Shown here: one piece after another, positions 10,801-20,484 of the stretch
Layout: each line of letters opens with the position of its first letter
Position numbering within the stretch: the first letter of the stretch is position 1
Assembly: GCA_963556255.1 (NCBI GenBank)
Contig: OY744615.1
Location: forward strand, 47,491,312 to 47,555,311
Length of the DNA stretch: 64,000 nucleotides
Direction of reading: 5' to 3'
From: Allolobophora icterica
Taxonomy: Eukaryota > Annelida > Clitellata > Crassiclitellata > Lumbricidae
Notes under the pieces: generated by a model
Told to the model about the DNA's origin: nothing
What the model saw: only the letters and a program-made list of their open reading frames with translations
Database searches by the model: none
Made by a program: the position numbers and the translations under genes

Positions 10801-11664
10801 TTTACTAGGAATTGATTGATTCGCTATAGAAGTAATACAATCTACTAAATTATTAAAAGTAGCATCAACATTTTTATCAACCAGAATATCTGTTGTTATT
10901 GAAAATTTACTTAGTTCTTCATAATTTTTCCAATCCGCGTTTTTAAATTTCCATAGATGCATACTTAAATTATATTCTATTGTGATTTCTTCATTAATAG
11001 TAGTTATAGTAGCATAATGATCCGAGCTCATGTTGCTATTGGTGACATTATGTCTAGCATTAAGAGCTACATCTTGTGAACATATGCTCAAATCTATAAC
11101 AGAATTCAAATTTGATTGGTTTGATGTGATACGTGTAGCTTGACCTGTATTAAGCACAACTAAATTCTTTTCTGTTAATATTTCTTCTACAATTTCCCCT
11201 CTTTTATTTGTCTTAGAACAACCCCATAATTTATTATGAGCATTAAAATCACCAACAATAATTGATCTTTTATGTGGAAAAATATTCTGAATATCTTCTT
11301 TTTTAAATGTATATGAAGGTGTGAAATAAGAATTAAATATTTTTAAATGACCACTTAAAGTTTTAATTTCAATACCTTGAATTTCAATGTTTGTAACTTC
11401 GTCCACATCTAGTACATGAAAGTTTAGGCCCTCGTTTAAGTAAATAGCTAAACCCCCCCTTTCATTACTTGAGCAATCTTTTCGTATAATATTGTAACCA
11501 TCCAATTTTGGTGATTGAGTTGGATTTTTCAAAAAGGTCTCTTGCAGACATATCACATCCGGTGGAATGTACGACTTCAATATATAATTCTTAAGTTGGT
11601 CTTTATGACCTCGAAAACCACGTGCATTCCATTGAAGAATGGTCAACGCCATAGTGGACAACAA
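7891..11664 (-). CDS. LINE ORF2: endonuclease, reverse transcriptase, RNase H
   Basis: Intact 1257-codon frame. The N-terminal apurinic-type endonuclease shows QWNARG (N13), CLQETF (E42), VGDFNAHN (about 138) and SDHYAT (about 215). The RT has YRPISLTPTLCKVMETMV, FIDFERAYD, GTPQGSVISPLL and the catalytic FADD at about 689-692. RNase H follows with YTDGS (about 985), an AAELTAI glutamate, SDSLS and SHIDLTGNDRAD. A CX2C...H...C knuckle (CDTCQVKETIHHLLLEC) lies near the C-terminus. All catalytic residues I can check are present. It would nick target DNA and reverse transcribe the element RNA. The start ATG at 11664 is first in frame; an internal ATG four codons later is equally possible. Confidence 0.92.
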   Translation of the reverse strand: MLSTMALTILQWNARGFRGHKDQLKNYILKSYIPPDVICLQETFLKNPTQSPKLDGYNIIRKDCSSNERGGLAIYLNEGLNFHVLDVDEVTNIEIQGIEIKTLSGHLKIFNSYFTPSYTFKKEDIQNIFPHKRSIIVGDFNAHNKLWGCSKTNKRGEIVEEILTEKNLVVLNTGQATRITSNQSNLNSVIDLSICSQDVALNARHNVTNSNMSSDHYATITTINEEITIEYNLSMHLWKFKNADWKNYEELSKFSITTDILVDKNVDATFNNLVDCITSIANQSIPSKNLKNKKNKNKKFRPLPYWNDKCSEAIYKRNQYRNKMNKTRELNDYLEYKKQEAIVKQTLKTEAKTCWQAYCSELTDQTKLGSVWTWARKMNGIATYSSIPTLNCNELIAETNLEKANLLANTYVNTSSTQNYNEKFLNYIKDNNLQNNPNRIDSSPVHEMEILNERFYLNELKQAIRSAKNNKSPGDDKLPYELLKHLHNNALNTLLIFYNEIWEEGKLPIDWHHAIILPLLKPNKNASIPESYRPISLTPTLCKVMETMVTKRLQWFLEKNNLISKNQSGFRKYRSTNDQILKLQDTILKKIKNKEHVLAIFIDFERAYDMLHVPTLLNKIQHLGIVGNTFNWIENFLSNRTFQVKVGAELSDKCIQQNGTPQGSVISPLLFLLMINDIAAGVDGVEMSLFADDSAIYLGHRNVKILQNKIQLSINLIQNWCNKNGFKISINKTTGVLFSKSNNLSRITIKIDKEQIKMENEVKFLGVIFDSKLSWKAHIDYIIEKCKKRLNLIRAISGYGWGACKKTLLTIYRALIRSILDYGDVAYSSACKSYLDKLSCIQTEALRLCCGTPRGTAASALQNECGELPLHLRRLQNSIKCGTKILGNKFHINAATMENHLTNIFRTPESKEHSIYTRTFEFFSSLNTSFIGPSFPSEPLWCNKQVEVDLTLSKLINKKIDHPEFLKQSALELVSKYDSYVHIYTDGSKVDHSVSAAFTVPSLNIDKKFRLCNNSSIYAAELTAIIETVTWILNSECYRNCQFAIFSDSLSVLTSIKESYSQSRPALLNDLLSLINKLNSNQIRFIWIPSHIDLTGNDRADTLAKEALNIDVNSTNYLELSEIFTLIKLYIVNKWQLEYVNDNRGHFYKSICPIVSTDIKYLEPYRHKEVQISRLRLGVANTNQRLFIIKRHSSGLCDTCQVKETIHHLLLECKNEDISKLLRDKCQLYKRDISISTLLTVNVLQNEQGKAMANHPC

Positions 11665-11719
11665 AAAATGAAACTACTGTTCTTTATATCTAAATTCTAT
11701 ATCATTATCAAAAAGTAAT

Positions 11720-13745
11720 TCAGACGCTGCATTGCAGATTACAAACTGTGCCTGTTTTTTTGGACTCAGCCTTTGCAATAGTTGCCAATACGCCAAGAAC
11801 AAAGGACACTTTTATCTTCATAATTGGGTCATAATCTTCTACTGTGTTATTCGCTGGCTTCCTGTGATATACTGCCTTGTAATCTTCGTCATTGAATGAC
11901 AAAAACCTTTTGACTACATCATCAGAAGAGGTTTGTACAGTAGAATTAATTTGCACATCAGTTGGTGTGTGTATATCTAATGAAGTATTTATTACTCTTG
12001 TTTGGGTTTCTAGTCCAGTTTTAACTTTTGAGGCATAGGTGGAATTGTTTGTTTTAAGAGCATTGACAGGAACATTCTGATGCTGGACCTCATCAACCTT
12101 GACAATAGCATCAGCAAGAGTAACATTCTGCTCTGCTCTTATTTTCAGAGCAGATTGAATCTTTAAATACATTGGACAGCTTCTGTGGGCAGCACTATGA
12201 TTCTGACCACAGTTAGCACATCTTAATTTAGTTTTATCTGGACAGTCAACATAAGAGTGGCTACCACTGCATCTACTGCACACAACTTCTCGTCTGCAAA
12301 ATAATTTAGAGTGACTAAACATTTGGCAATGATCACATCTCAAAGGTCTAGGCACAAAAGGATTAATCCTGTACCTTCTGCCATTCACTTCCAAGAAATC
12401 TGGCAGAACAGTACCTTTGGGATAAGCGATCAAAGTGGCTTTGCTAAATTCGGAATTACCCAGTCTATGGATATGATGGGCTCCCTTTTCCAATGCAATC
12501 TCGTTTAAATTCTCTTGATTTTCAAACAAGCCAAATACCACGCCTTTAACAAAGTAATCCTTATCCTGTCTTTTCACAGGAGGCGGTTTGTTGTTAGACA
12601 CAGGTTGGAATGTCAAAGCAAAAGGAATACTAGTTTTTACAGGCTTTTCATTCAATGATTGTATCTTCAGAAGTTGATTCTTCTGAGCTTCGTCTTTAGC
12701 AATGATTTTAATTACACCTTGCTGAGTTATAAAAACTTTGTCAACCTCTCCCCTCGTCTTCTCAACTATTTCCTTGTTAAGTTGACGAGGCCTGTGTATA
12801 AAGTACTTGCGGAGGTCATCTTTATGCCCCTCTATATACACAGTGCGTGACTGAACTTCCCGTAAGAGCTTCTTTTTTTCCTCAGTCAGAGGAGGACGGG
12901 ATTTATGTTTAATGTTGCTTTCAATAACTTGGTCAGTTATTGACTGATTTACATCGTTTGTCACCTCAGTGGACATCGGTGTGGAATTATCCATACTAAT
13001 GACCTTCTCTTGTCTTACAACATTTGCATTTAACATTTCAATCACTTTCGTTTCACTGAAAACCTGTAAATTTAGATCATCATAACTGGTAACATTTTCA
13101 TCAACGCATATCTCATCCAGACATTTCTCAGAAATATCAATACATCCCACAGATCTATCAACAAGGGACGGTTCAACTCTATTGATAACCGGATTTACCG
13201 GACTCGTACAAATATTCATTTTAAGTTTCTTTTTCGGGTGTGCACTGCGGCGAGGACCACCATCCTTACCATCTTTCCCTGGTAGCTTCTGAGGTGGGAC
13301 CTTCTGCAAAAAAATCCTCTTTTATTAATCTTTGTGTAATTTTCGTATTAATTACCTGACTTTCGAGTGATTGGGATCGTTTTCTTTCCACAGAATCAAA
13401 GTATGATTCAAAAAGTCGTCCCTGCATAGCACTGGTATTTCGAAGATTGTCCGACGAATTGTACAAGAAATTTCTGACATCTTCAGCAGATTCAGATGCA
13501 GAGTTAACTTGCATGACTTTGTCTGTACTTTCAATATCTTTTTTATCTTCGGTAGTCTCATCGGAACCAGCTTGATGTGAAGCAGTTTCACACGCTGATA
13601 CGATTTCTTGAATTTCATAGACGTCTGAATGGTGTTGATCGCCTGATTTCTTTGTTTCATTTATACTCTTATTCATCGATATATCACCAGCATTCGAAGA
13701 ACTTGAAGATATGTCCAGAGGTCTTTTCCGTTTGCCTTTTCCCAT
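11720..13745 (-). pseudogene. LINE ORF1 (gag-like, three CCHC knuckles), one frameshift
   Basis: Two overlapping frames together form one ORF1. The N-terminal part (13745 to about 13310, starting MGKGKRKRPLD) is acidic and Ser-rich. The rest (to 11720) is basic, then has knuckles CDHCQMFSHSKLFC, CSRCSGSHSYVDC and CANCGQNHSAAHRSC. The frames meet at an A7 run on the plus strand (about 13308-13314), so a single-base slip explains the break. This could be a real mutation, an assembly error or, less likely, recoding. The family role is binding element RNA in the particle. Confidence 0.8.
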
Positions 13746-13830
13746 TCTTGAATGATTGATGCAAAGTTAGTAAAGATAAATCGGTTTTTTAAACGCCACA
13801 GTACAGGTTTCCCGCGCAGATGGCGGGAAA

Positions 13831-13958
13831 AACGAAAACCCTGATCCGGATTACAGGGTTATAAACAGCATTATAGTAGTAATAACCTGTTGTATAATCC
13901 GTAACAAAATAATCCATAGGTTAATTTGACTAATCCGTAGTATATATAATCCGTACTC
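13831..13958. other. Spacer with ATCCGTA repeats
   Basis: Short sequence in which ATCCGTA or ATCCATA recurs several times. It continues on the other side of the MITE (14736-14760), so it was split by that insertion. Confidence 0.4.
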
Positions 13959-14727
13959 CAGTGGTTTTCAACCTTTTTGCAGTGACGGAACCCTACACAA
14001 AGCACTCATTTGCTCGCGGAACCCAGCGCGTTTCACCTTTCGAATTTTTCAAGAAATAAATATTAGGCCTATTGTAACCTGCAATGTTAACTTAATTGTA
14101 ATAACTTATAAAAGTTGCAAGTCGCTCCATAGCCATAGCTGTTGCTTCTCTCTGGAATAAATTCCCGCCAGAATTACGACAATTATGTGACCCATACGAA
14201 GAACTCACCAAAACCTCACCTCGAGATCTTTATATCATTCTCCCCTCGGGTCTTTCACTCAAAGCTTAACCACTGCTCTTTCAGAAATCTTATCCCGATT
14301 CCTCCTCTTCCCCTTACTTCCCTCGCCGCTCCAATTCTAAACAACATCCACCTTAGCCGTCTAACCGTCTGCCTGCCTGTCCCCTTTGTATCTTGACCTG
14401 GAACCGATTTTAATTATACCTGCCTATCGATTTTTTACTGAGTGCATGTGAAAAAGCTGGTTCCCGCGACTCCACTTTTTGGGCGCTGTAGAAATCTCGA
14501 GATAACGACTACAATTAATGTTGGGATAACATTTAGATTTTATAATTTTAAACTTTGAATATCGTGTCTAGCAAGAATGACTGAAAGCTGTGAAGAATTC
14601 TATTCATTGCCCATCCTTTTGTGAATTCAGTTGGTGTGTTTTAAATTTTATTTTGAACTCCGGCGGAACCCCTGGCCGACGCTCGCGGAACCCTAGTGTT
14701 CCGCGGAACCCCGGTTGAAAACCACTG
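13959..14727. mobile_element. hAT-type MITE (769 bp) with perfect TIRs and TSD
   Basis: Terminal inverted repeats are CAGTGGTTTTCAACC and GGTTGAAAACCACTG, 15 bp and perfect. The 8-bp flanks are CCGTACTC on both sides (13951-13958 and 14728-14735). Eight-base duplications and CAG ends are hallmarks of hAT elements. There is no transposase frame, so it would depend on a transposase elsewhere. Repeats of GGAACCC flank the interior. Confidence 0.9.
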
Positions 14728-14836
14728 CCGTACTCTACGTAAAAACAATCCGTAGTCGCCTCAGCGATTAAACAACTAAACGCAGTCCACCCACGGACGC
14801 CATCTTCACGAGTATATATATTTTAGCAATTGAGTT

Positions 14837-14873
14837 GTTATAGTAAACCTAGATACCTTTCAAAGGTGTCTAA
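14837..14873 (-). promoter_or_regulatory. PSE-like plus TATA module
   Basis: On the minus strand TTAGACACCTTTGAAA (14858-14873) then CTATAAC (14837-14843). Copies at 53124-53160 and, with TTAGACACCTTTTAAA, at 35153-35187. Confidence 0.35.
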
Positions 14874-15094
14874 CATTTACAATATAATTTATTTAGGCTA
14901 TGAGGCGGGAAAACCCTGCGATTCCTACAAGCGTTGAAGAAGATGTTGCTCTTTTGGTGTCGACCTAACCTTTCGTCGCGAAATTATATTAGAAGGATTT
15001 GTAATAAAACAAAGTTAAACGAATTGAAAACAAAATAATTATTCCGTTCAAGAGTTTTGCAGCAAGCTCTGCCGAACTGTTCCGTTTTCTCACT

Positions 15095-15775
15095 TCCTGC
15101 CATATGCCTTGTTCTTGTCTGCCACCACCCATTCGAACTGGAACAGTACGATTCGTGAGCTCTCCTCTACAACATCCACCAAATAGCCATTTGTATCTGT
15201 TGAATTTTTTATGTATCCATTCATTTGTATCCCAGGTTAAAGCGCAGCTACGTTTGTTCCAACAGAAAATCTCGAATTATCTTCGAGACAGCATCGATGA
15301 CGCCCAAGGAAATGGCCGAACACTTTGGAAATCCCTTAACACGTACTCACCTCGCGTCAAGACACCTCCCCGGTCATCTGTCCAGACACGCTCCTTGACT
15401 ACTTCGAGAATAAAATAGACATGATTCGCGAATCAACGAAAGATGCGCCGATGCCAGATTTCTCAGCTCTACCACCTCCTGCCCATTCATTGTAATTTGT
15501 GCAAATTCGACGGTGTCACAACTGCCGAAGTTCAAAACCTCATAGACGATGGGAAATTGGACTCTGCACCTGTCTGGCTGCTTAAATCTCTCTCCACCGT
15601 CTTCGCTGTGATCCTCGCCTTCCTCATCAATGCTTCCATAACTCAGGCGTCTTACCCGCGAAACATGAACGTGCCTTCATTCTATCCCGTGTCAAGGAAG
15701 CTGGACTCGACCCGACAGACCCGACCAGCTATCGTCATAGGCGTAGCCACATTGCCTCCTCTTGCTTTTTTAGAT
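15095..15775 (+). pseudogene. CR1-like LINE fragment (linker and start of RT), frameshifted
   Basis: Translated pieces include LWKSLNTYSPRVKTPPRSS and, after frameshifts, WLLKSLSTVFAVILAFL. These match the region just before and at the start of a CR1-like RT domain. No catalytic block remains. The copy at 53430-54065 has partly different lesions. Confidence 0.6.
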
Positions 15776-16094
15776 TTTAAAAACTTTCTGTGGGTTATAC
15801 CTTCGCACCCTACACCTGAATGTCTCCTGGAGTTGACTCCTCTTGAATTTAAGTCTGGCTATGTCCTTGGTGACATGCATAGACGATGGTTTGAAGTTGA
15901 AGAAATATTTACTTAAGAAAGAAGCGGAAATTAATTAATTTTGTGAATGACGATTTGTATATTGTTAGTTTAGTTCAATTAATAAAAGAACGGAATAGTT
16001 GTGGACATGACTGCTAATTAACCTCGACTTGCATGTTGCTTGGCTGAGAATTGTTGCATAAAACTGTTTGCCTTCTGCTTATAAAATTTGCGTA
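15776..16094. other. Spacer, nothing recognised
   Basis: Part of duplication 2. It contains a short AATTAATTAATTTTG stretch and AATAAAAGAACGG. No coding or RNA feature was seen. Confidence 0.4.
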
Positions 16095-16205
16095 ACCGTA
16101 GACTGTCGGTGGGGAAATGAGCCGACGAAGGAGATCACCCGCCCGCACATGCCGAGTCTAAGAAAATGAAGACGCTTAAACTTCGTATCCACGATTGTCT
16201 GTGAT
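16095..16205 (+). repeat. 3' part of a SINE-like repeat
   Basis: GTAGACTGTCGGTGGG, GAGCCGACGA and TGCCGAGTCTAAGAAAATGA also occur at 29010-29085, there preceded by a tRNA-like head, and at 54407-54520. It is probably a head-truncated SINE. Confidence 0.45.
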
Positions 16206-16304
16206 TAGATAGAACCAATATGTTATGGCATCAAACACCGTTAACGTCGATCGAAGGGGTGGGTTGGAGCAATATTGATTTAGGTATTTTCTTGTCTACT
16301 TTTA

Positions 16305-16340
16305 CTTATAGGAAGACTGTGCTACTTAAAAAGGTGTGTT
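16305..16340 (-). promoter_or_regulatory. PSE-like plus TATA module
   Basis: On the minus strand AACACACCTTTTTAAG (16325-16340) then TATAAG (16305-16310). Modules of this subtype with CACACC also occur at 29211-29302 and 30480-30590. Confidence 0.3.
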
Positions 16341-16424
16341 AAGGACCGTTTACCTACTGTTATTTACGTGACGATTGTTAAGGTGTGTTATCATTTTAAG
16401 ACTGTCGGGATTGATTAACTGCTG

Positions 16425-16535
16425 TTTAACGACACTGTGTCAAAACAAAGATTATTAGCGTCGCCCTCCTCCTTTCTCCAGGCTTGGGAGACTGGCACTA
16501 CCACGGTTAAGGGTAGTCGCGTAGTTCAAATTGCC
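16425..16535 (-). ncRNA. Class B unit
   Basis: On the minus strand: CCAGTCTCCCAAGCCTGGAG, GA-rich linker, then GCGACGCTAATAATC with AGTGTCGT closing the hairpin and GTTAAAC at the end (about 16430). It is present only in copy 1 of duplication 2. Confidence 0.35.
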
Positions 16536-17079
16536 CTGTGTTAAAAACAATGAAGTTATTAGATTTCTGGTCTACCAGCGCCCCTGAGTACTACCCCGCT
16601 GAGTCGTGAAGACAGTTGAACGAATCCTAAACAAACTACGATTTAACATAACAGTTTAAGAGGCCAAGAATACGTTTTGTTAAAACATTTGAAATGAAAA
16701 ACCAAATGCTTTTGGTGTGCCATTGGCTGATGCCTTTTGCATTAGACACCGGCTCTATAGAAGTTATGAATACATCTTAAACTTGCAATTTCTCGTGTTA
16801 AATTTGTGTAATTTAGTATGAAATTGTGTGGTATTCGATTGGTGTGGATAATTTTAAATAGATAACATGAGACTGGGTTGGATTGGATTGGATTACATTA
16901 GATTAAAGAGACCGGCAGACTTTGGTAAATGGTCAAACAATGTGATTCTGGCGAAAAACTCATCCTACTAGAAAATAACTAGGTCATCCGGAAATGACCT
17001 TTTCCCTAGAACCATGAATATTGTTTACTGGTACCTTCAACCACTACTCTTTCTTAACTTCTGCCACACAGTTGAGTAT

Positions 17080-17300
17080 GCGATCTTCTGATGTGGGTCT
17101 TTATGGTCTTCCTGACCACGTGAAGATTGCGCAATCTGTGGAATCATTCAAATCACAGTTGAGGACATATCGTTTTGCACTTTCATATGACTGTCATTGA
17201 TTTTTGTAACTCATGTACAGCGCCCTTTTCCTCGGCCTCGACGTAGCGACGGCGCTATATAAATCGTATTATTATTACTATTATTATTATTATCATTATT
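17080..17300 (+). pseudogene. LINE 3' end with (ATT)n tail
   Basis: Encodes GLPDHVKIAQSVESFKSQLR, a typical C-terminal LINE stretch, then CGGCGCTATATAAATCGT and ATT repeats. Only the last ~60 codons remain. Confidence 0.6.
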
Positions 17301-17304
17301 ATTA

Positions 17305-17465
17305 TTTTTTTAATGCCCTGAGGTACTTCATTCCCTCAGGGACTTAGAGATTACGTGTGTTATTTTTCTGGAACGGTTATTCCTCGTCCAAGTTAGATTG
17401 GGCTGCCACCATAGAATCGCTGAAGGCTACAGCGTTGAACCGTTGGATGATAATCGATGATAATC
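17305..17465 (-). pseudogene. LINE 3' end (family of 4134-4430), minus strand
   Basis: On the minus strand a coding remnant (antisense of GTTGAACCGTTGGATG) runs into a 3' UTR with stem CCCTGAGG/CCTCAGGG (17316-17323 with 17334-17341). This is the same position as the CCCCAAGG/CCTTGGGG stem of the 4.2-kb copy, with several base pairs changed on both sides. Confidence 0.55.
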
Positions 17466-17466
17466 G

Positions 17467-17562
<96 letters not shown>

Positions 17563-17627
17563 TTTTATGCCCTGAGGTACTTCATTCCCTCAGGGACTTA
17601 GAGATTACGTGTTATTTTTCTGGAACG

Positions 17628-17716
<89 letters not shown>

Positions 17717-17749
17717 CATTCATCATCATTATTATTATTATTAGTATAG

Positions 17750-17795
<46 letters not shown>

Positions 17796-18045
17796 CACCA
17801 CCACCACCACCACCACCACCACCACCACCACCACCACCACCACCACCACCACGACCACCACCACCACCACCACCACCACCACCACCACCACCACCACCAC
17901 CACCACCACCACCACCACCACCACGACCACCACCACCACCACCACCACCACCACCACCACCACCACCACCACCACCACCACCACCACCACCACCACCACC
18001 ACCACCACCACCACCACCACCACCACCACCACCACCACCACCACC

Positions 18046-18105
<60 letters not shown>

Positions 18106-18198
18106 TGTAGTAGTAGTAGTAGTAGTAGTAGTATTGTTACAGTTATTGTTACAGTAGTAATGTTACAGTTATTGTTACAGTAGTAATGTTACAGTTAG

Positions 18199-18265
<67 letters not shown>
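17466..18265. repeat. Trinucleotide microsatellite cluster
   Basis: Successive arrays: (ATT)n 17466-17562, a second LINE 3' end fragment 17566-17628 with the CCCTGAGG stem, (ATT)n 17629-17745, (CTA)n 17757-17785, (CCA)n 17786-18045 with two CGA interruptions, (GTA)n 18046-18132, short GTTACAGTTATT repeats, and (AGC)n 18199-18257. Homopolymer-like reading frames here are artefacts. Confidence 0.95.
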
Positions 18266-18266
<1 letters not shown>

Positions 18267-18597
18267 AGTCCATGACAGTGCTACATCGAAACTCAACCAA
18301 AAGACCCATACCAGAGGATCTCATTCTGTGTGGTGGAAGCTAAGGAGATAACAGTGACTGAAAATAGATAGGGGTGACCGTTGTGATGGTTTAATAGGTT
18401 AGACAAGCAAGTTTATATCTTATTCTGAATTCGACAGGAAGCCAGTGCAGCTGACCGAGCAGAGTTAAGGCGTTTGAACCAGAAGATGCACACAGCAACA
18501 CTGGAGCCAGAGATATGAACCATGTTGGCTTCAAGATCCCAAATCTCATTTTTTTAGTTCAATACGAACGGCGAGAACTGTTCAAAACAATATTATC
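18266..18597. other. LINE-like debris, unassigned
   Basis: Contains GACAGGAAGCCAGTGCAGCT, a phrase seen in antisense LINE C-termini (compare AGGAAGCCAGTGTAGCG at 36178). No frame of useful length. Confidence 0.3.
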
Positions 18598-18705
18598 TGT
18601 CGATGTCAACGGCCTTTTAGTCATAAGACATGCTTAAACGAAGGAGCCTACTATAAAGAGAGTACTTTAAACACCTGTTTTAAGGTCTGCATTTGTCGTA
18701 TATGT
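18598..18705 (+). ncRNA. Class A hairpin followed by PSE-like/TATA module
   Basis: GTCGATGTCAACGGCC begins a class A hairpin closing with ATAAGACATG and TTAAAC. A box pair AAACACCTGTTTTAAG (18667-18682) and GTATATG (18698-18704) follows. Similar arrangements are at 26245-26360 and 62050-62095. Confidence 0.3.
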
Positions 18706-18829
18706 AAAAGTGGAACTCTGACTTTTTAATAAGTTCGTAACGGAAGGTATCGCTAGATGTCATTGAACTTTAAGGCTTAAAACGTGGTATACAGAACTGC
18801 GCTTAATCAGTATATGGCCGATATATTAT

Positions 18830-19135
18830 TATAGATTAAATACATTTAGCGAATCTCGAATTGAGGCCAAATGGGAGCGAAATGTTACAATTAAGGCAGT
18901 TTTCAGCGTCCGCATATTTCAGCCACTGGACTTTATAGAACGCATTTAAAAACCTCTGAAAATCGCTGTGAACATGGCTTTCAAAGGCATCAAGCAGTCT
19001 CCCTTTCCTTCTCAATTTCTGCGAATGTATTAATGTCAACGGCAAGAATAGCCATAAGTTGTCGTTAGACTCCCCAACTACTATCAAGTACTTTAGTAGT
19101 AACAAATGAGCCAGATAAGTGAGGTTTTCTTGGAC
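18830..19135 (+). repeat. Repeated block, copy 1 of 3
   Basis: TTCAGCCACTGGACTTTATA, AGCAGTCTCCCTTTCCTTCT and GCCATAAGTTGTCGTT recur at 62215-62565 (close) and 26450-26620 (diverged). The block is linked to plus-strand promoter modules in all three places. Confidence 0.6.
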
Positions 19136-19533
19136 AACTTCTTGATGGAAACCATCGTTCTGAATAATGTGGCATAATGCAGCCTATTCCTCACCAATTC
19201 AGCCGCAGTACGTTGTACTTGGTCGCGAAATGCGAGAGCTGACAATCATTGCTATTCATGCGTGACAGCCAATGTGCAAGCGTTACGTCCAGCCTTCACG
19301 CATGACAGCCAATGCTTTATCATACTTATACTTATATTTAGAATTATGTGTATTGTGCATTTGTGGCCAAAGTTCTTTTTTACTTTTAAGTTTCTTGTGT
19401 GAGGCATTTGCTGCGGAATATTGTTCAATTTGCATCAAACCTTTTTATCACAATATATGTATCACATACAGCGTCAGCTGTATTGCTTTAAATATTGTTG
19501 AAGAGTGTATATTAGTGACATTGTAAGGTTTTG

Positions 19534-19645
19534 TTTTAACACCTTTTAATGGCGTTTTTTCGGAAGCTATAAATGTTTTCATTTCTTGCCTTGTATATAT
19601 TTCTGAATTGCTGCTAACAGTTCTTTGATGTCATAAGACGACGTT
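19534..19645 (+). ncRNA. Compact class A unit (weak promoter box)
   Basis: TTAACACCTTTTAATGG (19536-19552), GCTATAAATG (19566-19575), then TTCTTTGATGTCATAAGACGA and GTTGAAC. The 5' stem strand has decayed (CTGCTAAC) while the 3' half is intact. Same architecture as 6257-6366. Confidence 0.3.
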
Positions 19646-19691
19646 GAACTTTGGAAAAATGTTATTAAACTAATGGTTAAGATCGCCCCTT

Positions 19692-19735
19692 TTAGACACC
19701 TTGAAATCGATGATTATTTTTCGATGCTGTATAGG
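19692..19735 (+). promoter_or_regulatory. PSE-like plus TATA module
   Basis: TTAGACACCTTGAAATC (19692-19708) and CTGTATAGG (19727-19735). The next module begins 113 bp downstream. Confidence 0.35.
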
Positions 19736-19784
19736 CATGGGCATATGTAGAGGACTGATATATGTATGGGCTATGCATGGTAGG

Positions 19785-19843
19785 CGCCTGTTTCGAGCGC
19801 ACTCCTTAGACACCTTTAAAACGTTGTCAACTGATACTATATT
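19785..19843 (+). promoter_or_regulatory. PSE-like plus TATA module with upstream GCGC block
   Basis: GTTTCGAGCGCACTC precedes TTAGACACCTTTAAAA (19806-19821) and ACTATATTT (19836-19844). The gap is about 15 bp. GCTGATTGGTTAAG, the usual upstream block, follows at 19858 as if another module once lay beyond it. Confidence 0.4.
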
Positions 19844-20033
19844 TGTACGGAACACATTGGCTGATTGGTTAAGTTTAGATAATGCGGTTAACTTTAGAGT
19901 AGCGTTTTTGACATTTTGAATTAACTATTTTCTGCGAGCTTTGCACAGACTGTGGAAGACGAGGAACACAGAAAAGACCTGTGGTCCGCAGTGAATAAAC
20001 CAGGACACGGTAGCCAAACAGTTGGGGCGCTCG

Positions 20034-20262
20034 ATTTATTTATTCCGGATATTTCTATAGCGCCTCTCGAAGTCAACTACTACTCAGAGGCGCTCCCGTC
20101 TACAGCATTTAATACTGTGCCGGAATTTTCACGCCGAAGCGCCACGAGCAATTGCGAGTGAAGGACTTGCCCAAGGTCCGTACGCAGTGGCTAGAGTGGG
20201 ATTCGAACCTGCAACCTTCAGGTCACAAGGCACCGAACTTACCACTGAGCCACCATGCCCCA
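20034..20262 (-). mobile_element. tRNA-derived SINE with CR1-like 3' tail
   Basis: On the minus strand the head reads TGGTGGCTCAGTGGTAAG (A box) and GCAGGTTCGAATCCCA (B box), very close to a tRNA. A CORE-like block follows (ACCTTGGGCAAGTCCTTCAC). The 3' end has GGGAGCGCCTCTGAGTAG and GGCGCTATAGAAATATCCGG, like the end of the CR1-like LINE at 61605-62043. It is inserted in a promoter module: its left flank ends GGGCGCTCG and its right flank is ACTTTTGAAACGGC with CTATGTATGG. Confidence 0.8.
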
Positions 20263-20368
20263 CTTTTGAAACGGCATTAACCGATGCTATGTATGGAACA
20301 TGCTGTCCGATTGGTAAGAGTTTCATATGTGCCTTAAGAACGGTGGGAAATGTTTAAAGCAATTTCTG

Positions 20369-20484
20369 CCGATGTCAAGGGCCTTTCTTGCCATAAAATG
20401 CGCTTACACTCTAGAACCATCCATCCCGATTGGTTAGAGCGCTCACTTTAGACACCTATAAAATGCTGTCAATCGAAGCCATAT
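20369..20484 (+). promoter_or_regulatory. Class A relic and PSE-like module cut by the LTR element
   Basis: A decayed class A hairpin (GATGTCAAGGGCC ... TTGCCATAAAATG) is followed by CCGATTGGTTAGAGCGCTC and TTAGACACCTATAAAA (20453-20468). The TATA part is interrupted at 20485 by the LTR retrotransposon. The uninterrupted sequence is seen at 3686-3725. Confidence 0.4.

Larger units (their letters stand above)
7795..13830 (-). mobile_element. Nimb/I-clade LINE, nearly full length
   Basis: The element carries two ORFs on the minus strand, an ORF1 with zinc knuckles and an ORF2 with endonuclease, RT and RNase H, separated by about 55 bp. An RNase H domain after the RT, together with three CCHC knuckles in ORF1, points to the I superclade; Nimb is the closest match I can name. 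The 3' UTR is short and contains GACGATCGCTAGAGCTCCAC. Exact ends are estimates: I could not find a convincing target-site duplication. Confidence 0.8.
14810..17097 (+). repeat. Segmental duplication 2, copy 1
   Basis: Nearly the same sequence occurs at 53100-54986. Shared parts are a promoter module, a broken CR1-like RT fragment, a SINE-like tail and the AGACTGGGTTGGATTGG stretch. This copy has about 435 bp (16325-16760, including a class B unit) that the other lacks. A shorter third relative of the left part lies at 35140-35500. Confidence 0.85.

Noticed and set aside
7795..13830. Target-site duplication of the Nimb-like LINE
   Set aside because: I tried CCCTATC and CCCTGATC on the two sides, but the match is too weak to claim.
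17357..18044. Poly-Leu, poly-Tyr, poly-Ile and poly-Val frames
   Set aside because: Translations of ATT and CCA microsatellites, not proteins.
20180..20262. A genuine tRNA gene on the minus strand
   Set aside because: Boxes are excellent, but the sequence continues into a CORE-like block and a LINE-like tail, as in a SINE.
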